Assembly (NCBI RefSeq): GCF_000012365.1
Contig: NC_007650.1
Location: forward strand, 2,604,001 to 2,668,000
Direction of reading: 5' to 3'
DNA: 64,000 nt
Origin: Burkholderia thailandensis E264
GTDB taxonomy: Bacteria; Pseudomonadota; Gammaproteobacteria; Burkholderiales; Burkholderiaceae
This document shows, piece after piece, positions 39,373-48,319 of this stretch (position 1 is its first letter; every line of letters starts with the position of its first letter). The notes beneath the pieces were generated by a model that saw only the letters and a list, made by a program, of their open reading frames with translations, searched no databases and was not told where the DNA came from. Both the position numbers and the translations under genes were made by a program.

Positions 39373-40179
39373 TCAGTCCCATTGCGGCGCGAGGCCGTCC
39401 GGGCTGACTTCGCGGCCGTTGCGCTCGAGCGCGGCGACACGCGCGACGTCGTCGTCGGTCAGGCGCAGCGTCTGCGCGAGCAGGTTGCTCGCGAGGTTCT
39501 CGCGCTTCGTCGACGACGGAATCACCGAGTAGCCGAGCCGCAGCGCCCACGCGAGCGCGACCTGCGCGGGCGTCGCGCGATGGCGCTGCGCGATCGCGCC
39601 GATCACCGGATCGCCGAGCACCTTGCCGTACGCGAGCGTCATGTACGACGTCACGTGAATGCCTTCGCCTTGCAGGAACGCGGCGAGCTTGCGGTTCTGC
39701 AGATACGGGCTCAGCTCGATCTGGTTCGTCGCGATCGCGTCCTTGCCGAGCGCCGCGATCGCCCGCTTCGTCAGTTCGATGTTGAAGTTCGACACGCCGA
39801 TCCGGCGTGTGAGGCCCGACGCCTTCGCGTCGGCGAGCGCGCCCAGGCATTCCTCGAGCGGCACGCCGTTGCCGGGCGCGGGCCAGTGGATCAGCGTCAG
39901 GTCGACATAATCGGTGCGCAGCTTCGCGAGGCTTTCCTCGAGGCTCGGCACGAGCCGGTCCCGCGCGTAGTGATCGACCCAGATCTTCGTCGTCACGAAC
40001 AGCTCGTCGCGGCGCACGCCGGATGCGGCGAGCGCCTCGCCGACTTGCGCTTCGTTGCCGTAGATCTGCGCGGTGTCGATCGCGCGGTAGCCGAGTTCGA
40101 GGCCGTGGCGAACCGAATCGACGACAACCTGGCCTTGCAGGCGGAACGTGCCGAGGCCGAAGGGGGGAATCCCGCTCAT
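39373..40179 (-). CDS. Aldo-keto reductase (DkgB-like)
   Basis: A 268-residue AKR. The catalytic tetrad is visible: Asp in [10 protein letters not shown], Tyr in AQIYGNE, Lys in FVTTKIW and His in [22 protein letters not shown] and [14 protein letters not shown] bind NADPH. It resembles 2,5-diketo-gluconate/methylglyoxal reductases; in this setting carbonyl detoxification is more likely. ATG 40179 gives [15 protein letters not shown]. It starts 26 bp after the MFS stop. Confidence 0.9.
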   Translation of the reverse strand: MSGIPPFGLGTFRLQGQVVVDSVRHGLELGYRAIDTAQIYGNEAQVGEALAASGVRRDELFVTTKIWVDHYARDRLVPSLEESLAKLRTDYVDLTLIHWPAPGNGVPLEECLGALADAKASGLTRRIGVSNFNIELTKRAIAALGKDAIATNQIELSPYLQNRKLAAFLQGEGIHVTSYMTLAYGKVLGDPVIGAIAQRHRATPAQVALAWALRLGYSVIPSSTKRENLASNLLAQTLRLTDDDVARVAALERNGREVSPDGLAPQWD

Positions 40180-40205
40180 GGTGTGCTCCTTGAATCGAAT
40201 GACAT

Positions 40206-41417
40206 TCAGTGCGCGAGCCCGACCGGCTCGGCGGTGCGCGCGGGCAGGCCGTCGCGCCGGTCGAGCGCGCCGCTCAGCGCGGTCAGCGCGAACGCGCCGA
40301 GCGTCACGACCGCAGCGATCCACGGCGTATGGCCGAGGCCGGCGTGCGCGACGATCAGCCCGCCGAGCGACGAGCCGCCCGCGACGCCGAGATTGAACGC
40401 GGCAATGTTCAAGCCCGACGCGACGTCGGCCGCGTGCGGCGCGAAATGCCGCGCCTGCTTGACGACATAGACCTGCAGGCCCGGCACGTTGCCGAACGCG
40501 ACCGCGCCCCATGCAAGCATCGTCAGCACCGCGAGCGCGGTGTGACGGATGGTGAACGTCAGCGCGAGCAGCACGAGCGCGAGCAACAGGAAGATCCGCT
40601 TGAGCGCGCCGACGGGGCCGACGCGGTCCGCGAGCTTGCCGCCCCACACGTTGCCGAACGCGACCGACACGCCGTAGCCGACGAGCACGAGACTCACCTG
40701 CGGCGGCGTGAAGCCGGCGAGCCGCTCGAGCAGCGGCGCCATGTACGTGAACGCGATCAGCGAGCCGCCGTAGCCGATCGCCGTCATCGCGAAAACGAGC
40801 AGCAGGCGCGGCTGAGCGAGCACGCGCAGTTGCCGGGCGAGCGGTGCGGGCGGCGTTTGCGCGAGGCCGCGCGGCACGAACGCGACGGCGCCCACGAACG
40901 CGACGAGCCCGAACAGCGCCACGATCAGGAACGTCGCGCGCCAGCCGAAGTGCTGGCCGACGAAGGTGCCGAGCGGAATGCCGGCGACGAACGCGACGGT
41001 CATTCCGCTGAACATCGTCGCGATCGCGCTCGCGGCCTTGTCCTTCGGCACGAGCGTCGTCGCGATGATCGAGCCGACCGAGAAGAACACGCCGTGCGCG
41101 AGGCCCGTGAGCATGCGCGCGACGATCAGCGATTCGTAGCCGGGCGCCCGCCATGCGACGAGGTTGCCGGCCGTGAAGAGCGCCATCAGCGCGGCGAGCA
41201 GCGTCTTGCGCGGCATGCGGCCCGTGAGCGCGGTGATGAGCGGCGCGCCGATCGCGACGCTCAGCGCATACAGGCTCACGAGCAGGCCCGCCGACGGCAG
41301 GCTCACGCCGAGATCGGACGCGATCGTCGGGATCAGCCCGACGATCACGAATTCGGTCGTGCCGATGGCGAAGGCGCTGATCGTCAGCGCGAGTAGAGCG
41401 AGTGGCATGATGGGCAT
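40206..41417 (-). CDS. MFS transporter, drug:H+ antiporter (DHA1) type
   Basis: A 403-residue, 12-helix transporter resembling sugar- or drug-efflux proteins (AraJ/YdhP-like). It starts [19 protein letters not shown] with the DHA1 motif [33 protein letters not shown] is motif A, and [20 protein letters not shown] motif C. It probably exports a small toxic compound. ATG 41417 or 41408 are both possible. It is the first gene of the operon with the aldo-keto reductase and the ene-reductase, divergent from a LysR gene. Confidence 0.88.
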   Translation of the reverse strand: MPIMPLALLALTISAFAIGTTEFVIVGLIPTIASDLGVSLPSAGLLVSLYALSVAIGAPLITALTGRMPRKTLLAALMALFTAGNLVAWRAPGYESLIVARMLTGLAHGVFFSVGSIIATTLVPKDKAASAIATMFSGMTVAFVAGIPLGTFVGQHFGWRATFLIVALFGLVAFVGAVAFVPRGLAQTPPAPLARQLRVLAQPRLLLVFAMTAIGYGGSLIAFTYMAPLLERLAGFTPPQVSLVLVGYGVSVAFGNVWGGKLADRVGPVGALKRIFLLLALVLLALTFTIRHTALAVLTMLAWGAVAFGNVPGLQVYVVKQARHFAPHAADVASGLNIAAFNLGVAGGSSLGGLIVAHAGLGHTPWIAAVVTLGAFALTALSGALDRRDGLPARTAEPVGLAH

Positions 41418-41511
41418 CCATGAATCCGGTAACGATGCCGCGCAGTGTGCCCGCTTTACTTTTGCGTAAAAAGTAGCCTATAAACGAAATTATTTTGATT
41501 TCAAATCAACA

Positions 41512-42438
41512 ATGAAGGTCACGCTGGACGAACTTCAGGCCTTTGCCGCCGTGGTCGACACGGGCTCGATCACCGCGGCCGCGCAACAGCTCGGCCTCAC
41601 CGTGTCGGCGACGAGCCGCACGCTCGCGCGGCTCGAGGAAAAGCTCAAGACCACGCTGCTGCGCCGGACCACGCGCCGTCTCGAGCTGACCGAGGAAGGC
41701 CGGGCGTTCCTCGCCAGCGCGCGGGCGATCATCGATTCGGTCGAAAGCGCGGAAGAGCAGATGCTCGCGCGGCGCGAAAAGCCGTCCGGGCGGCTGCGGG
41801 TCGACGCCGCATCACCGTTCATGCTGCACGTGATCGTGCCGCTCGTGCGCGGCTATCGCGAGCGCTTCCCGCGCGTGGAGCTGGAGCTGAACAGCAACGA
41901 GGGCGTCATCGATCTGCTCGAGCGGCGCACCGACGTCGCGATCCGGATCGGCCGCCTGAAGGATTCGACGCTGCACAGCCGGCTCATCGGCAACAGCCGG
42001 CTGCGCATCCTCGCGAGCCCCGCGTATCTCGACGCGCACGGCCAGCCGCGCAAAGCCGGCGACCTCGGCAAGCACGCGCTGCTCGGCTTCAATCAGCCGG
42101 AATCGCTGAACGTGTGGCCGATCCTCGGCGCGGACGGCGAGCCTTGCCGGATCGAGCCGGCCGTGTGGTCGTCGAGCGGCGAGACGCTCAGACAGCTCGC
42201 GCTCGACGGCGCGGGCATCGTCTGCCTGTCGGATTTCATGACCGCGCAGGATCGCGAATCGGGCCGCCTCGTGCAGATCCTCGCGCGCCACACGCAGGAC
42301 GTGCGGCAGCCGATTCATGCGGTCTATTACCGGAACACGGCGATTTCGTCGCGAATCGCGTCGTTCGTCGATTATCTGGTCGACGCGCTCGGCAGCGGGA
42401 ATCCCGCGCAAAAGGCGGCGGCATGGGCGCGCCCGTGA
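41512..42438 (+). CDS. LysR-family regulator of the MFS/reductase operon
   Basis: A 308-residue LysR regulator. The N-terminal winged helix shows LDELQAFAAVVDTGSITAAA and SRTLARLEEKLKTTLLRRT, the effector domain LRVDAASPFMLHVIVPLVR and SNEGVIDLLERRTDVAIRIG. This is the CrgA/YhjC-like branch that often controls oxidoreductases. It is divergent from the MFS gene with a 94-bp AT-richer intergenic region, the expected site of action. Confidence 0.88.
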   Translation: MKVTLDELQAFAAVVDTGSITAAAQQLGLTVSATSRTLARLEEKLKTTLLRRTTRRLELTEEGRAFLASARAIIDSVESAEEQMLARREKPSGRLRVDAASPFMLHVIVPLVRGYRERFPRVELELNSNEGVIDLLERRTDVAIRIGRLKDSTLHSRLIGNSRLRILASPAYLDAHGQPRKAGDLGKHALLGFNQPESLNVWPILGADGEPCRIEPAVWSSSGETLRQLALDGAGIVCLSDFMTAQDRESGRLVQILARHTQDVRQPIHAVYYRNTAISSRIASFVDYLVDALGSGNPAQKAAAWARP

Positions 42439-42484
42439 CGCCCGCGCGCCGCCCAACGGCGTGCGCGGCCGGGCGCGCCGCGCA

Positions 42485-43555
42485 TCACGCCGCGAGCCGA
42501 GCCTCGACGTCCGCGATCAGGCGGTCGAGCCACGCGCGCAACGCGCGGTTCGACATCGCGAGCGGCAGCGAATACGCGATGATCCGGTAGACGTCGCCGC
42601 GCCGCACCTTCGACGCGCGCGCCGGATCGAGCCACGCGTCGTTCGACGCGAGCAGCGCGAGCGTCTGCAGGCCGATCGCGATCGGCCAGAAGCAGGCAAG
42701 CCGCAGGCGCGGCGCGCGGCGCGGAATCGCGAACGTGTAGTCGATGCCCGCGCGGAAATGCTCGAGCGTCGTGCGCACGAGCGCATGCATCAGCGGCCGC
42801 GCGCGCGGCGAAGCGTCCGGCCGCAACAGGTCTTCCGCGCACAGCCCGTATTCGCTCAGCATCGCCTGCGGCAGATAGCAGCGGCCGATCCGCAGATCCT
42901 TGCCGCAGTCGCGCAGCACGTTGGTCATCTGCAGCGCCTTGCCGAAACGGATGCCGCGCTCGGCCATCGTGTCCTCGCGCTCGCTCAGCAGGCCGGGCAG
43001 ATGCGCGCACGTCATCCTCGTCCAGAACTCGCCGACGCAGCCGGCGACGAGGTACGTGTAGCGATCGAGCTGCGGCCATTCGCGCAGCGCGACGATGCGG
43101 CCCGACGATTCGTCCGGGAACGTGCGCAAATCGAATTCCATCCCTTCGGTGAGCGTCGTGACGACGCCGCGCACCGCGGCGCGATCGAACGCGCTCAATT
43201 GCGACAGCACCGCGAGCGCGGGGCCGAGCGATTCGAGCAGCGTTTTCTCGTCCGACTGCGTCTGCTGCCCCGCGACCTCGCCCGCGATCCGCGCGAGCGC
43301 TTGCGGATCGGGCACGCCGTTGATCTGCGCGCGCAGCGACAGCAGCAGTTCGAGCCGCTGCGCGGGCGGAATCAGCGACGTGTCGGCGATCGTGTCGGCC
43401 GCGCGAGCGAGCAGGTACGCGAGGCCGATCGGATCGCGCATGCCTTCCGGCAGCACGCGCAGCGTCAGATAGAAGGAGCGCGAGACCCCCTTCAGCAAAG
43501 GGCCCAGCAGAAAGGCCCGGGTGGAGTTGCCCATGGATCGGATCAGGTCGGTCAT
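42485..43555 (-). CDS. Squalene/phytoene synthase-family enzyme
   Basis: A 356-residue isoprenyl synthase of the squalene/phytoene fold, which joins two prenyl diphosphates head to head. Two Asp-rich motifs are seen: D54-TIA-D58 (ARAADTIADTS) and NVLRDCGKDLRIGR near residue 213. FYLTLRVLPEGMRDPIGLAYLLAR is the substrate-binding region. The LTLRVLP and RCYLP segments resemble squalene synthase and hopanoid-related enzymes more than phytoene synthase. No hpn or crt genes lie nearby, so product and pathway are open. ATG 43555 is assumed; 43534 (MGNSTRAF) is possible. Confidence 0.8.
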   Translation of the reverse strand: MTDLIRSMGNSTRAFLLGPLLKGVSRSFYLTLRVLPEGMRDPIGLAYLLARAADTIADTSLIPPAQRLELLLSLRAQINGVPDPQALARIAGEVAGQQTQSDEKTLLESLGPALAVLSQLSAFDRAAVRGVVTTLTEGMEFDLRTFPDESSGRIVALREWPQLDRYTYLVAGCVGEFWTRMTCAHLPGLLSEREDTMAERGIRFGKALQMTNVLRDCGKDLRIGRCYLPQAMLSEYGLCAEDLLRPDASPRARPLMHALVRTTLEHFRAGIDYTFAIPRRAPRLRLACFWPIAIGLQTLALLASNDAWLDPARASKVRRGDVYRIIAYSLPLAMSNRALRAWLDRLIADVEARLAA

Positions 43556-43723
43556 ACGAATGGCTGCCGCATTGTATCGGCAAATGCGCGCGGGCCGCCG
43601 GCGCTTCGCGCACGGCCGGCCGCGGGGGCCGCGGTCGCGCGCGCGACACGGCGAGCGGCGGCCGATATCCGCGCCGCGCGGCAATGCGTACAATCGCATC
43701 CTTTCCTGCAAGAGGTGACCGCG

Positions 43724-44008
43724 ATGGCGATGAAGAAAACCGATCTCGAGAAGAACAAGGCGTTGAAGCTGACGCACGCGATGAAGCAGACGACGTCCGC
43801 GCGCTTCGGCAAGGGCGCCGAAGACGTCGCGACCGATCGCCGCGAGCGGCGCAAGCTCGAGCAGGCGCAGGGCCTCGTGCCGTTCGCGTGCAAGCTCAAC
43901 ATCGAGCTCGTCGCGCGCCTGAACGAACGGGCGGCCGCGCATCCGGACGGAATGACCGGCTTGTTGACCGAACTGTTGCAGCGCGGCCTCGACGAAACCG
44001 CGAAGTAA
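43724..44008 (+). CDS. Small protein with ribbon-helix-helix-like C-terminus
   Basis: A 94-residue protein. The first half is lysine- and arginine-rich with a coiled, charged look (EDVATDRRERRKLEQAQGL). The second half, KLNIELVARLNERAA followed by GMTGLLTELLQRGL, fits the beta-strand plus two helices of ribbon-helix-helix DNA-binding proteins. The start at 43724 has AGAGGTGA upstream. It is divergent from the squalene-synthase-like gene and might regulate it. Function unproven. Confidence 0.6.
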   Translation: MAMKKTDLEKNKALKLTHAMKQTTSARFGKGAEDVATDRRERRKLEQAQGLVPFACKLNIELVARLNERAAAHPDGMTGLLTELLQRGLDETAK

Positions 44009-44135
44009 GCGGCGCGCGCGTCTCACGGCGCGCACGGCGACCTCGCGCAGGGCCGCCGCCGCATTGTTCGGCCGATGCATGAAGATGCGGTTTCGCGCCC
44101 CCTCTTGCCGCACCTTCGAATACGCGAGCGCCGTG

Positions 44136-44330
44136 ATGAATCCTCTCGTCCCGCGCGTCGCCCGGCCGACCAACGACATCGATACGCTCGTGCGCTTCTA
44201 TACGCGCAGGCGCTCGGCTTCGACGTCGTCGCACGCTTCGAGCATCACGAAGGTTCCGACGGCACGATCGTCGGCCGCGTCGGCTATCCGCGGCCAATCG
44301 AATTCACGCATCGGCACGGCGTGACGGTCG
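44136..44330 (+). pseudogene. Glyoxalase/VOC-family protein, frameshifted and truncated
   Basis: The ATG at 44136 opens MNPLVPRVARPTNDIDTLVR, the beginning of a VOC-domain enzyme. Near 44202 the frame must change to read QALGFDVVARFEHHEGSDG and YPRPIEFTHRHG. After that the homology ends within about 30 residues, so the second half is missing too. A relic. Confidence 0.65.
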
Positions 44331-44366
44331 CGCGCGCGGCGCGGCCCGCCATGGTCCCTCCCGCGT

Positions 44367-44654
44367 TCAAAGCCCGCGCCGCAATCGGCCCGCGTAGTCG
44401 CGCACGGCCACGTCCGGCGATTCGCCGGCATTGACCGTCGCGATCAGCTCATCGACGAACCACGGCAGCACCAGCTTCGTCCCGTCATCGGACAAACCGA
44501 CTCGAACGCGCGGCACGCCGGCGTCGGGCCGCGCCGCTTCGATCGCGCCGCGAGGCGCGTTCCGCCCATCGGCCGCGCCGGCGGCCTGCGCGTGCGAGAA
44601 CTGCGTGATGACGAAAAGCGCCAGTCCGGCGCTCGCGAGGCGAAGCGGTGTCAT
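44367..44654 (-). CDS. Small secreted hypothetical protein
   Basis: A 95-residue protein with a clear signal peptide (MTPLRLASAGLALFVITQF, cleavage probably after SHAQA). The mature part of about 70 residues has no cysteines; it contains VGLSDDGTKLVLPWFVDEL and is charged. No known domain. The signal peptide and codon composition support a real gene. Confidence 0.55.
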   Translation of the reverse strand: MTPLRLASAGLALFVITQFSHAQAAGAADGRNAPRGAIEAARPDAGVPRVRVGLSDDGTKLVLPWFVDELIATVNAGESPDVAVRDYAGRLRRGL

Positions 44655-44922
44655 GGTGATTTCCGTGTCGGTCGATGGCGGGCAAACATCGGGATGGGCG
44701 CGAGGGCCGGAAAGAAGGGGAAGGCCCGAACGCCGGAACGATTCTAGGAAGAACGCGGAGACGGAAGTGTGCAGAGTTGTCGGCAATTGCATGAAAGAGT
44801 GCATGCGGAGGGACACCGCCCCCTCGGTCCGGCGACGCGACATGCCCTTCCCCCGCCTCATCGGCCATTGCATCGTGACAGCCACGCCTCCCGCATCGAA
44901 AAACACGCCCGGCGCGTCTCGA

Positions 44923-45813
44923 TTAGCGGATCGCACAGACATGCTCAAGCCATGCAACCTGCGATTGGCAAAACTCGAGATAGGCGCGAACGATCGCCGA
45001 AGGATGCCGATGCGATGGATACAGCAAGTTGACGTGCTGCTCGGGCAGCGGGTAAGCGCAAAGCAAAGCGGTCAACCTCCCCTGCCGAATCGGCTCTGCG
45101 GCCAGAAACGGCGGAAGCTCGGTGACGACCTCGCCGGCGATCGCGCGGCTGCGCAAGTGCATGTAATCGTTGGTGGAAAGGGCTGCGTCAGGTTCGAACG
45201 TTCGATCGCCAAGGCGCCATCCTCGGCTGAAATTGGCCGCCGAACTCCATATCGCGCAGGGGAAGCGGTGCAAATCGTCAGGCACCTCGGGAATGCCCAG
45301 CGCATCGACCAGACTCGGACTGGCGACCAGGACATGGCGATACGCAAGCAACGCGCGTGCGACCATCGCCTCATGCGCGATCGCGCCCACGCGCAGCGCG
45401 ACGTCGATCCCGTCTTCGATCAGATCCACTCGACGCTCGGTGGCATATGCGTGCACGCGAATGTCCGGATAGCGCTTCTGGAACGCGGACAATAGCTCCC
45501 ACCACGCCTCGAACGCGGGCGGCAACGACAGGCGCAGCCGCCCCTTCAGCCGAGCTTGATCGCTCACCACCGCCTGCTCGCCCTCCGCGAGTATCTCGAC
45601 GCCTCGGCTCGCGTGCTCGTAGAGCCGGGTCCCCGCCTCGGTCAGCCGGGTGCCGCGCGCCGTGCGCTCCAGCAACTGAACCCGCAGTTGCTTCTCGAGC
45701 GCGCGAATGCGACGGCTGACCGTCGGCAACGGCATCTCCAGTCGCGCCGCGGCACCAGAAAGGCTGCCCGTCTGCACGACGCCGACAAAAATCCGGACAT
45801 CATTGAGATCCAA
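44923..45813 (-). CDS. LysR-family regulator, left edge of the catabolic region
   Basis: A 296-residue LysR protein. The N-terminus has LNDVRIFVGVVQTGSLSGAA and TVSRRIRALEKQLRVQLLER; the effector domain has YPDIRVHAYATERRVDLIEDG and ASPSLVDALGIPEVP. This AaeR/CrgA-like branch often regulates aromatic or oxidoreductase genes. It is divergent from a nitroreductase gene and is probably its regulator; a symmetrical TGAAA...TTTCA site lies just upstream. The C-terminus ends at residue 296 without extension. Confidence 0.87.
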   Translation of the reverse strand: MDLNDVRIFVGVVQTGSLSGAAARLEMPLPTVSRRIRALEKQLRVQLLERTARGTRLTEAGTRLYEHASRGVEILAEGEQAVVSDQARLKGRLRLSLPPAFEAWWELLSAFQKRYPDIRVHAYATERRVDLIEDGIDVALRVGAIAHEAMVARALLAYRHVLVASPSLVDALGIPEVPDDLHRFPCAIWSSAANFSRGWRLGDRTFEPDAALSTNDYMHLRSRAIAGEVVTELPPFLAAEPIRQGRLTALLCAYPLPEQHVNLLYPSHRHPSAIVRAYLEFCQSQVAWLEHVCAIR

Positions 45814-46193
45814 TTTACCCTACCAATAATGAAATCCTTGTTTCAATTTTAACCGGTTCCATTTCATCTTTCGACAACCCAGAATGAATCCCGCACGATG
45901 GTTACGGGTCGTGAGGGCAAGCCTTCATCTCGCCTTTTCCGCACGTCGGCTCATGCATGCAAACGCGGTTTCCAACGGGCTCCGTGACGAGGTGCCTGGC
46001 ATGGTCATCGAATGGCACTCGCATCCAGCACGAATGTCGTCGCGAACGCCGCCATGGCCGGAGGGGGCGTTCTTCTTGCGGCTGCCCGCGCCGGCCGTTT
46101 CATCGTGATCGCAACGCGAGAGGTTCGCTTGACGGCCGCCTGGCGCCGGCATCCGTCTCATCGCCGCCCCTCTAAAGAGAAAGGAGTCTGCAA
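45814..46193. other. Divergent intergenic region
   Basis: 380 bp between the LysR and nitroreductase genes. The left end is AT-rich with a LysR-type symmetrical site. The right part has small open frames without support. Confidence 0.45.
45830..45845. promoter_or_regulatory. LysR-type symmetrical operator
   Basis: TGAAATCCTTGTTTCA has 5-bp arms TGAAA/TTTCA and lies 17 bp upstream of the LysR start, in the divergent region. The T-N11-A spacing class suggests the regulator's own recognition site. Confidence 0.5.
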
Positions 46194-46808
46194 GTGTCGA
46201 ACATTTCCGAAGTCATCACCTCGCGCGTCTCGGCGAATCGCTACGACGCCGGCCGCCGGTTGTCGGACGAACAGATCCGCGATCTGATCGGCCTCGCCAC
46301 GCGCGCGCCGTCCGCATTCAATCTGCAGAACTGGAAGTTCGTGGCCGTTCGCAGCGAGCAAGGCAAAGCGCGCCTGCTGCCGCTGGCATTCGGGCAACAG
46401 AAGGTCGCGGACGCCGCAGTCACGTTTATCGTATGCGGCACGCTCGATCCGCACCTGACGCTGGCCGATGCGCTCAGACCGACGCTGAACGCCGGGATCA
46501 TCGACGAAGGCACATACAACGGCTGGGTCGGCGCCGCGCAGAACATGTACAGGGACAACCAGACGTTTCAGCGTGACGAAGCGATTCGCTCGGGTTCACT
46601 GGCGGCGATGACGCTCATGCTGGCCGCGCAGGGCTACGGACTGGCCTCCGGTCCGATGATCGGCTTCAACCCGCAGGGCGTCGCAGAGGCATTCGACCTC
46701 GCGCCGACCGACGTGCCCGTCATGCTCGTCGCAGTCGGCCATCCCGCGCCCGGCAATTGGCCGCAGAAGCCGCGCAAGCCGGTGTCCGATGTCCTCACGT
46801 TCGCCTGA
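46194..46808 (+). CDS. Nitroreductase-family FMN protein
   Basis: A 204-residue nitroreductase-fold protein starting at GTG 46194, with AAAGGAG upstream at suitable spacing; no ATG fits the conserved start. The family segments are ISEVITSRVSANRYDAGR, APSAFNLQNWKFVAVRSEQ (FMN phosphate), GSLAAMTLMLAAQGYGLASG and PMIGFNPQGVAEAF. It probably reduces nitro groups or quinones with NAD(P)H; some relatives act as malonic-semialdehyde or enone reductases. Divergent from the LysR gene to its left. Confidence 0.85.
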   Translation: MSNISEVITSRVSANRYDAGRRLSDEQIRDLIGLATRAPSAFNLQNWKFVAVRSEQGKARLLPLAFGQQKVADAAVTFIVCGTLDPHLTLADALRPTLNAGIIDEGTYNGWVGAAQNMYRDNQTFQRDEAIRSGSLAAMTLMLAAQGYGLASGPMIGFNPQGVAEAFDLAPTDVPVMLVAVGHPAPGNWPQKPRKPVSDVLTFA

Positions 46809-47077
46809 ACGGTGCTCCCGGACGGCGAGCGGCATACGCGGTTCGCGCGACGGCGACGTGCCGCGACACGCGTGCTCGAACGAGCCGCTCCCCCGCTCCC
46901 GGCCGGAATCCCATTGATGCGCGCCTCCCCAGCGACGAGTCGGGCAGGTTCGCCGGCGCGCGACGAATATCGCGAGATTCGTCGGCGCCAGGCGGCTTGC
47001 TCAGAATCCGATTGGCCCGCGCAATTCGCCCATTGCTGCGCACGCGCTGTCGATGCCGCACGACCGAGATTGAATCT

Positions 47078-48091
47078 ATGTTTGCATGGAATTTTCTGGG
47101 TAAGCGCTGTTTCGCCGTATCCGCCGTCCATTCGATCGTCGAGCCGAGCCCTGCAACACCCGATCGGATCACCGACTCCACGGCGGCATTCGCGAGGGAC
47201 ATGCGAACGTCCTATCGCGCGATGATTCCGTCGGCCGGGGCTCCGGATGCGGTCAAGCAGGTGCTCGCGATCAGCGTGGGCGCCCGGCATCCGGACCGGG
47301 ACATTCCGGTACGGGTGTACAAGCCCGAAGGCTCGCGAGACGAGGAAAGGCTGCCGACCGTTCTGTTCGTGCATGGGGGCGGTTTCGTGTCCGGCGACCT
47401 CGACACGCACGACGTGCTCGCGCGTGCGATCGCCAACCGCGCCCAGGCGCTCGTGCTTTCGATCGACTATCGACTCGCGCCCGAATTCCCGTTCCCGGCC
47501 GGCCTCGACGACATTTACGCCGTCCTGCAATGGGCCGCCGGCCACCTCGACACCTTGGGCGGGGACGCAACGCGTATCGCGATCAGCGGCGACAGCGCCG
47601 GCGCCACGCTCTCGGCGGCAACCGCCATGCTTGCCCGCGATAGGGGCGGCCCTCCGCTGATAGCGCAATGGCTGATGTATCCATCGGTGAGCAACGACAT
47701 GGACACGCCCTCATGGGACGAACTGGGCGATACCCACTTTCCCACGCGGGAAGTGATGCGCAACGTGCGGCACAGCTATGTGCCGATGGAAACGAGCCCC
47801 CATGCACCGCTGCTCGCCCCGATCCACGGAAATCACGCCGACTTGCCGCCCGCCCTGATTCAGGTTGGCCAGCTCGATCCGCTGCGCGACGAGAACATCT
47901 CCTACGCAAGCATCCTGAACAAGGCCGGCGTGGAGGCGTCCGTCACCGTTTACGAAGGGCAGTCGCACGGCTTCATCCAGTTCTTCAAGGACAAGTCGAA
48001 TCACCCCCGCGGCGAAACCGCCCTGGACGACGGGGTGCGGTTTCTCCGGGAGCGCTTTGCCTCCGGAGCGACGCAACCGCCGCGCCGGTGA
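47078..48091 (+). CDS. Alpha/beta-hydrolase, hormone-sensitive-lipase-type esterase
   Basis: A 337-residue esterase of family IV. The oxyanion-hole motif is FVHGGGFVSGDLDTH, the nucleophile elbow ISGDSAGATLSAA, and the remaining triad members Asp in GQLDPLRDE and His in YEGQSHGFIQF. It would cleave short-chain or aromatic esters, with no signal peptide seen. The ATG at 47078 gives MFAWNFLGKRC; the frame is open upstream but without homology. It may release the substrate used by the enzymes at 49440-53558. Confidence 0.85.
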   Translation: MFAWNFLGKRCFAVSAVHSIVEPSPATPDRITDSTAAFARDMRTSYRAMIPSAGAPDAVKQVLAISVGARHPDRDIPVRVYKPEGSRDEERLPTVLFVHGGGFVSGDLDTHDVLARAIANRAQALVLSIDYRLAPEFPFPAGLDDIYAVLQWAAGHLDTLGGDATRIAISGDSAGATLSAATAMLARDRGGPPLIAQWLMYPSVSNDMDTPSWDELGDTHFPTREVMRNVRHSYVPMETSPHAPLLAPIHGNHADLPPALIQVGQLDPLRDENISYASILNKAGVEASVTVYEGQSHGFIQFFKDKSNHPRGETALDDGVRFLRERFASGATQPPRR

Positions 48092-48319
48092 CACGCCCGT
48101 GCCGGAAAGGGCGGCGCGGTCGGCGAATGTCCGTTGCATGGGGAGCCGGCTCCATCGGCCGAGCACCTGCGCGCCGTTGCCGGCCGAAGCGGCCCGGCGG
48201 GCGCGCGCGGGCAAGGCGGCCGTCGGCATCGGGCCTCCGTCCGGGAAATACGCCTCGGCGAAGCCCGTCATGCATTGCCTGACGCAGGCAGATTGTCCGT
48301 CTCGCTCCCGCCTTCGAAG

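Noticed and set aside
46012..46287. Small ORF upstream of the nitroreductase (starts MALASSTNVVANAAMAGGG)
   Set aside because: No ribosome site, runs out of frame across the true nitroreductase start, no homology.
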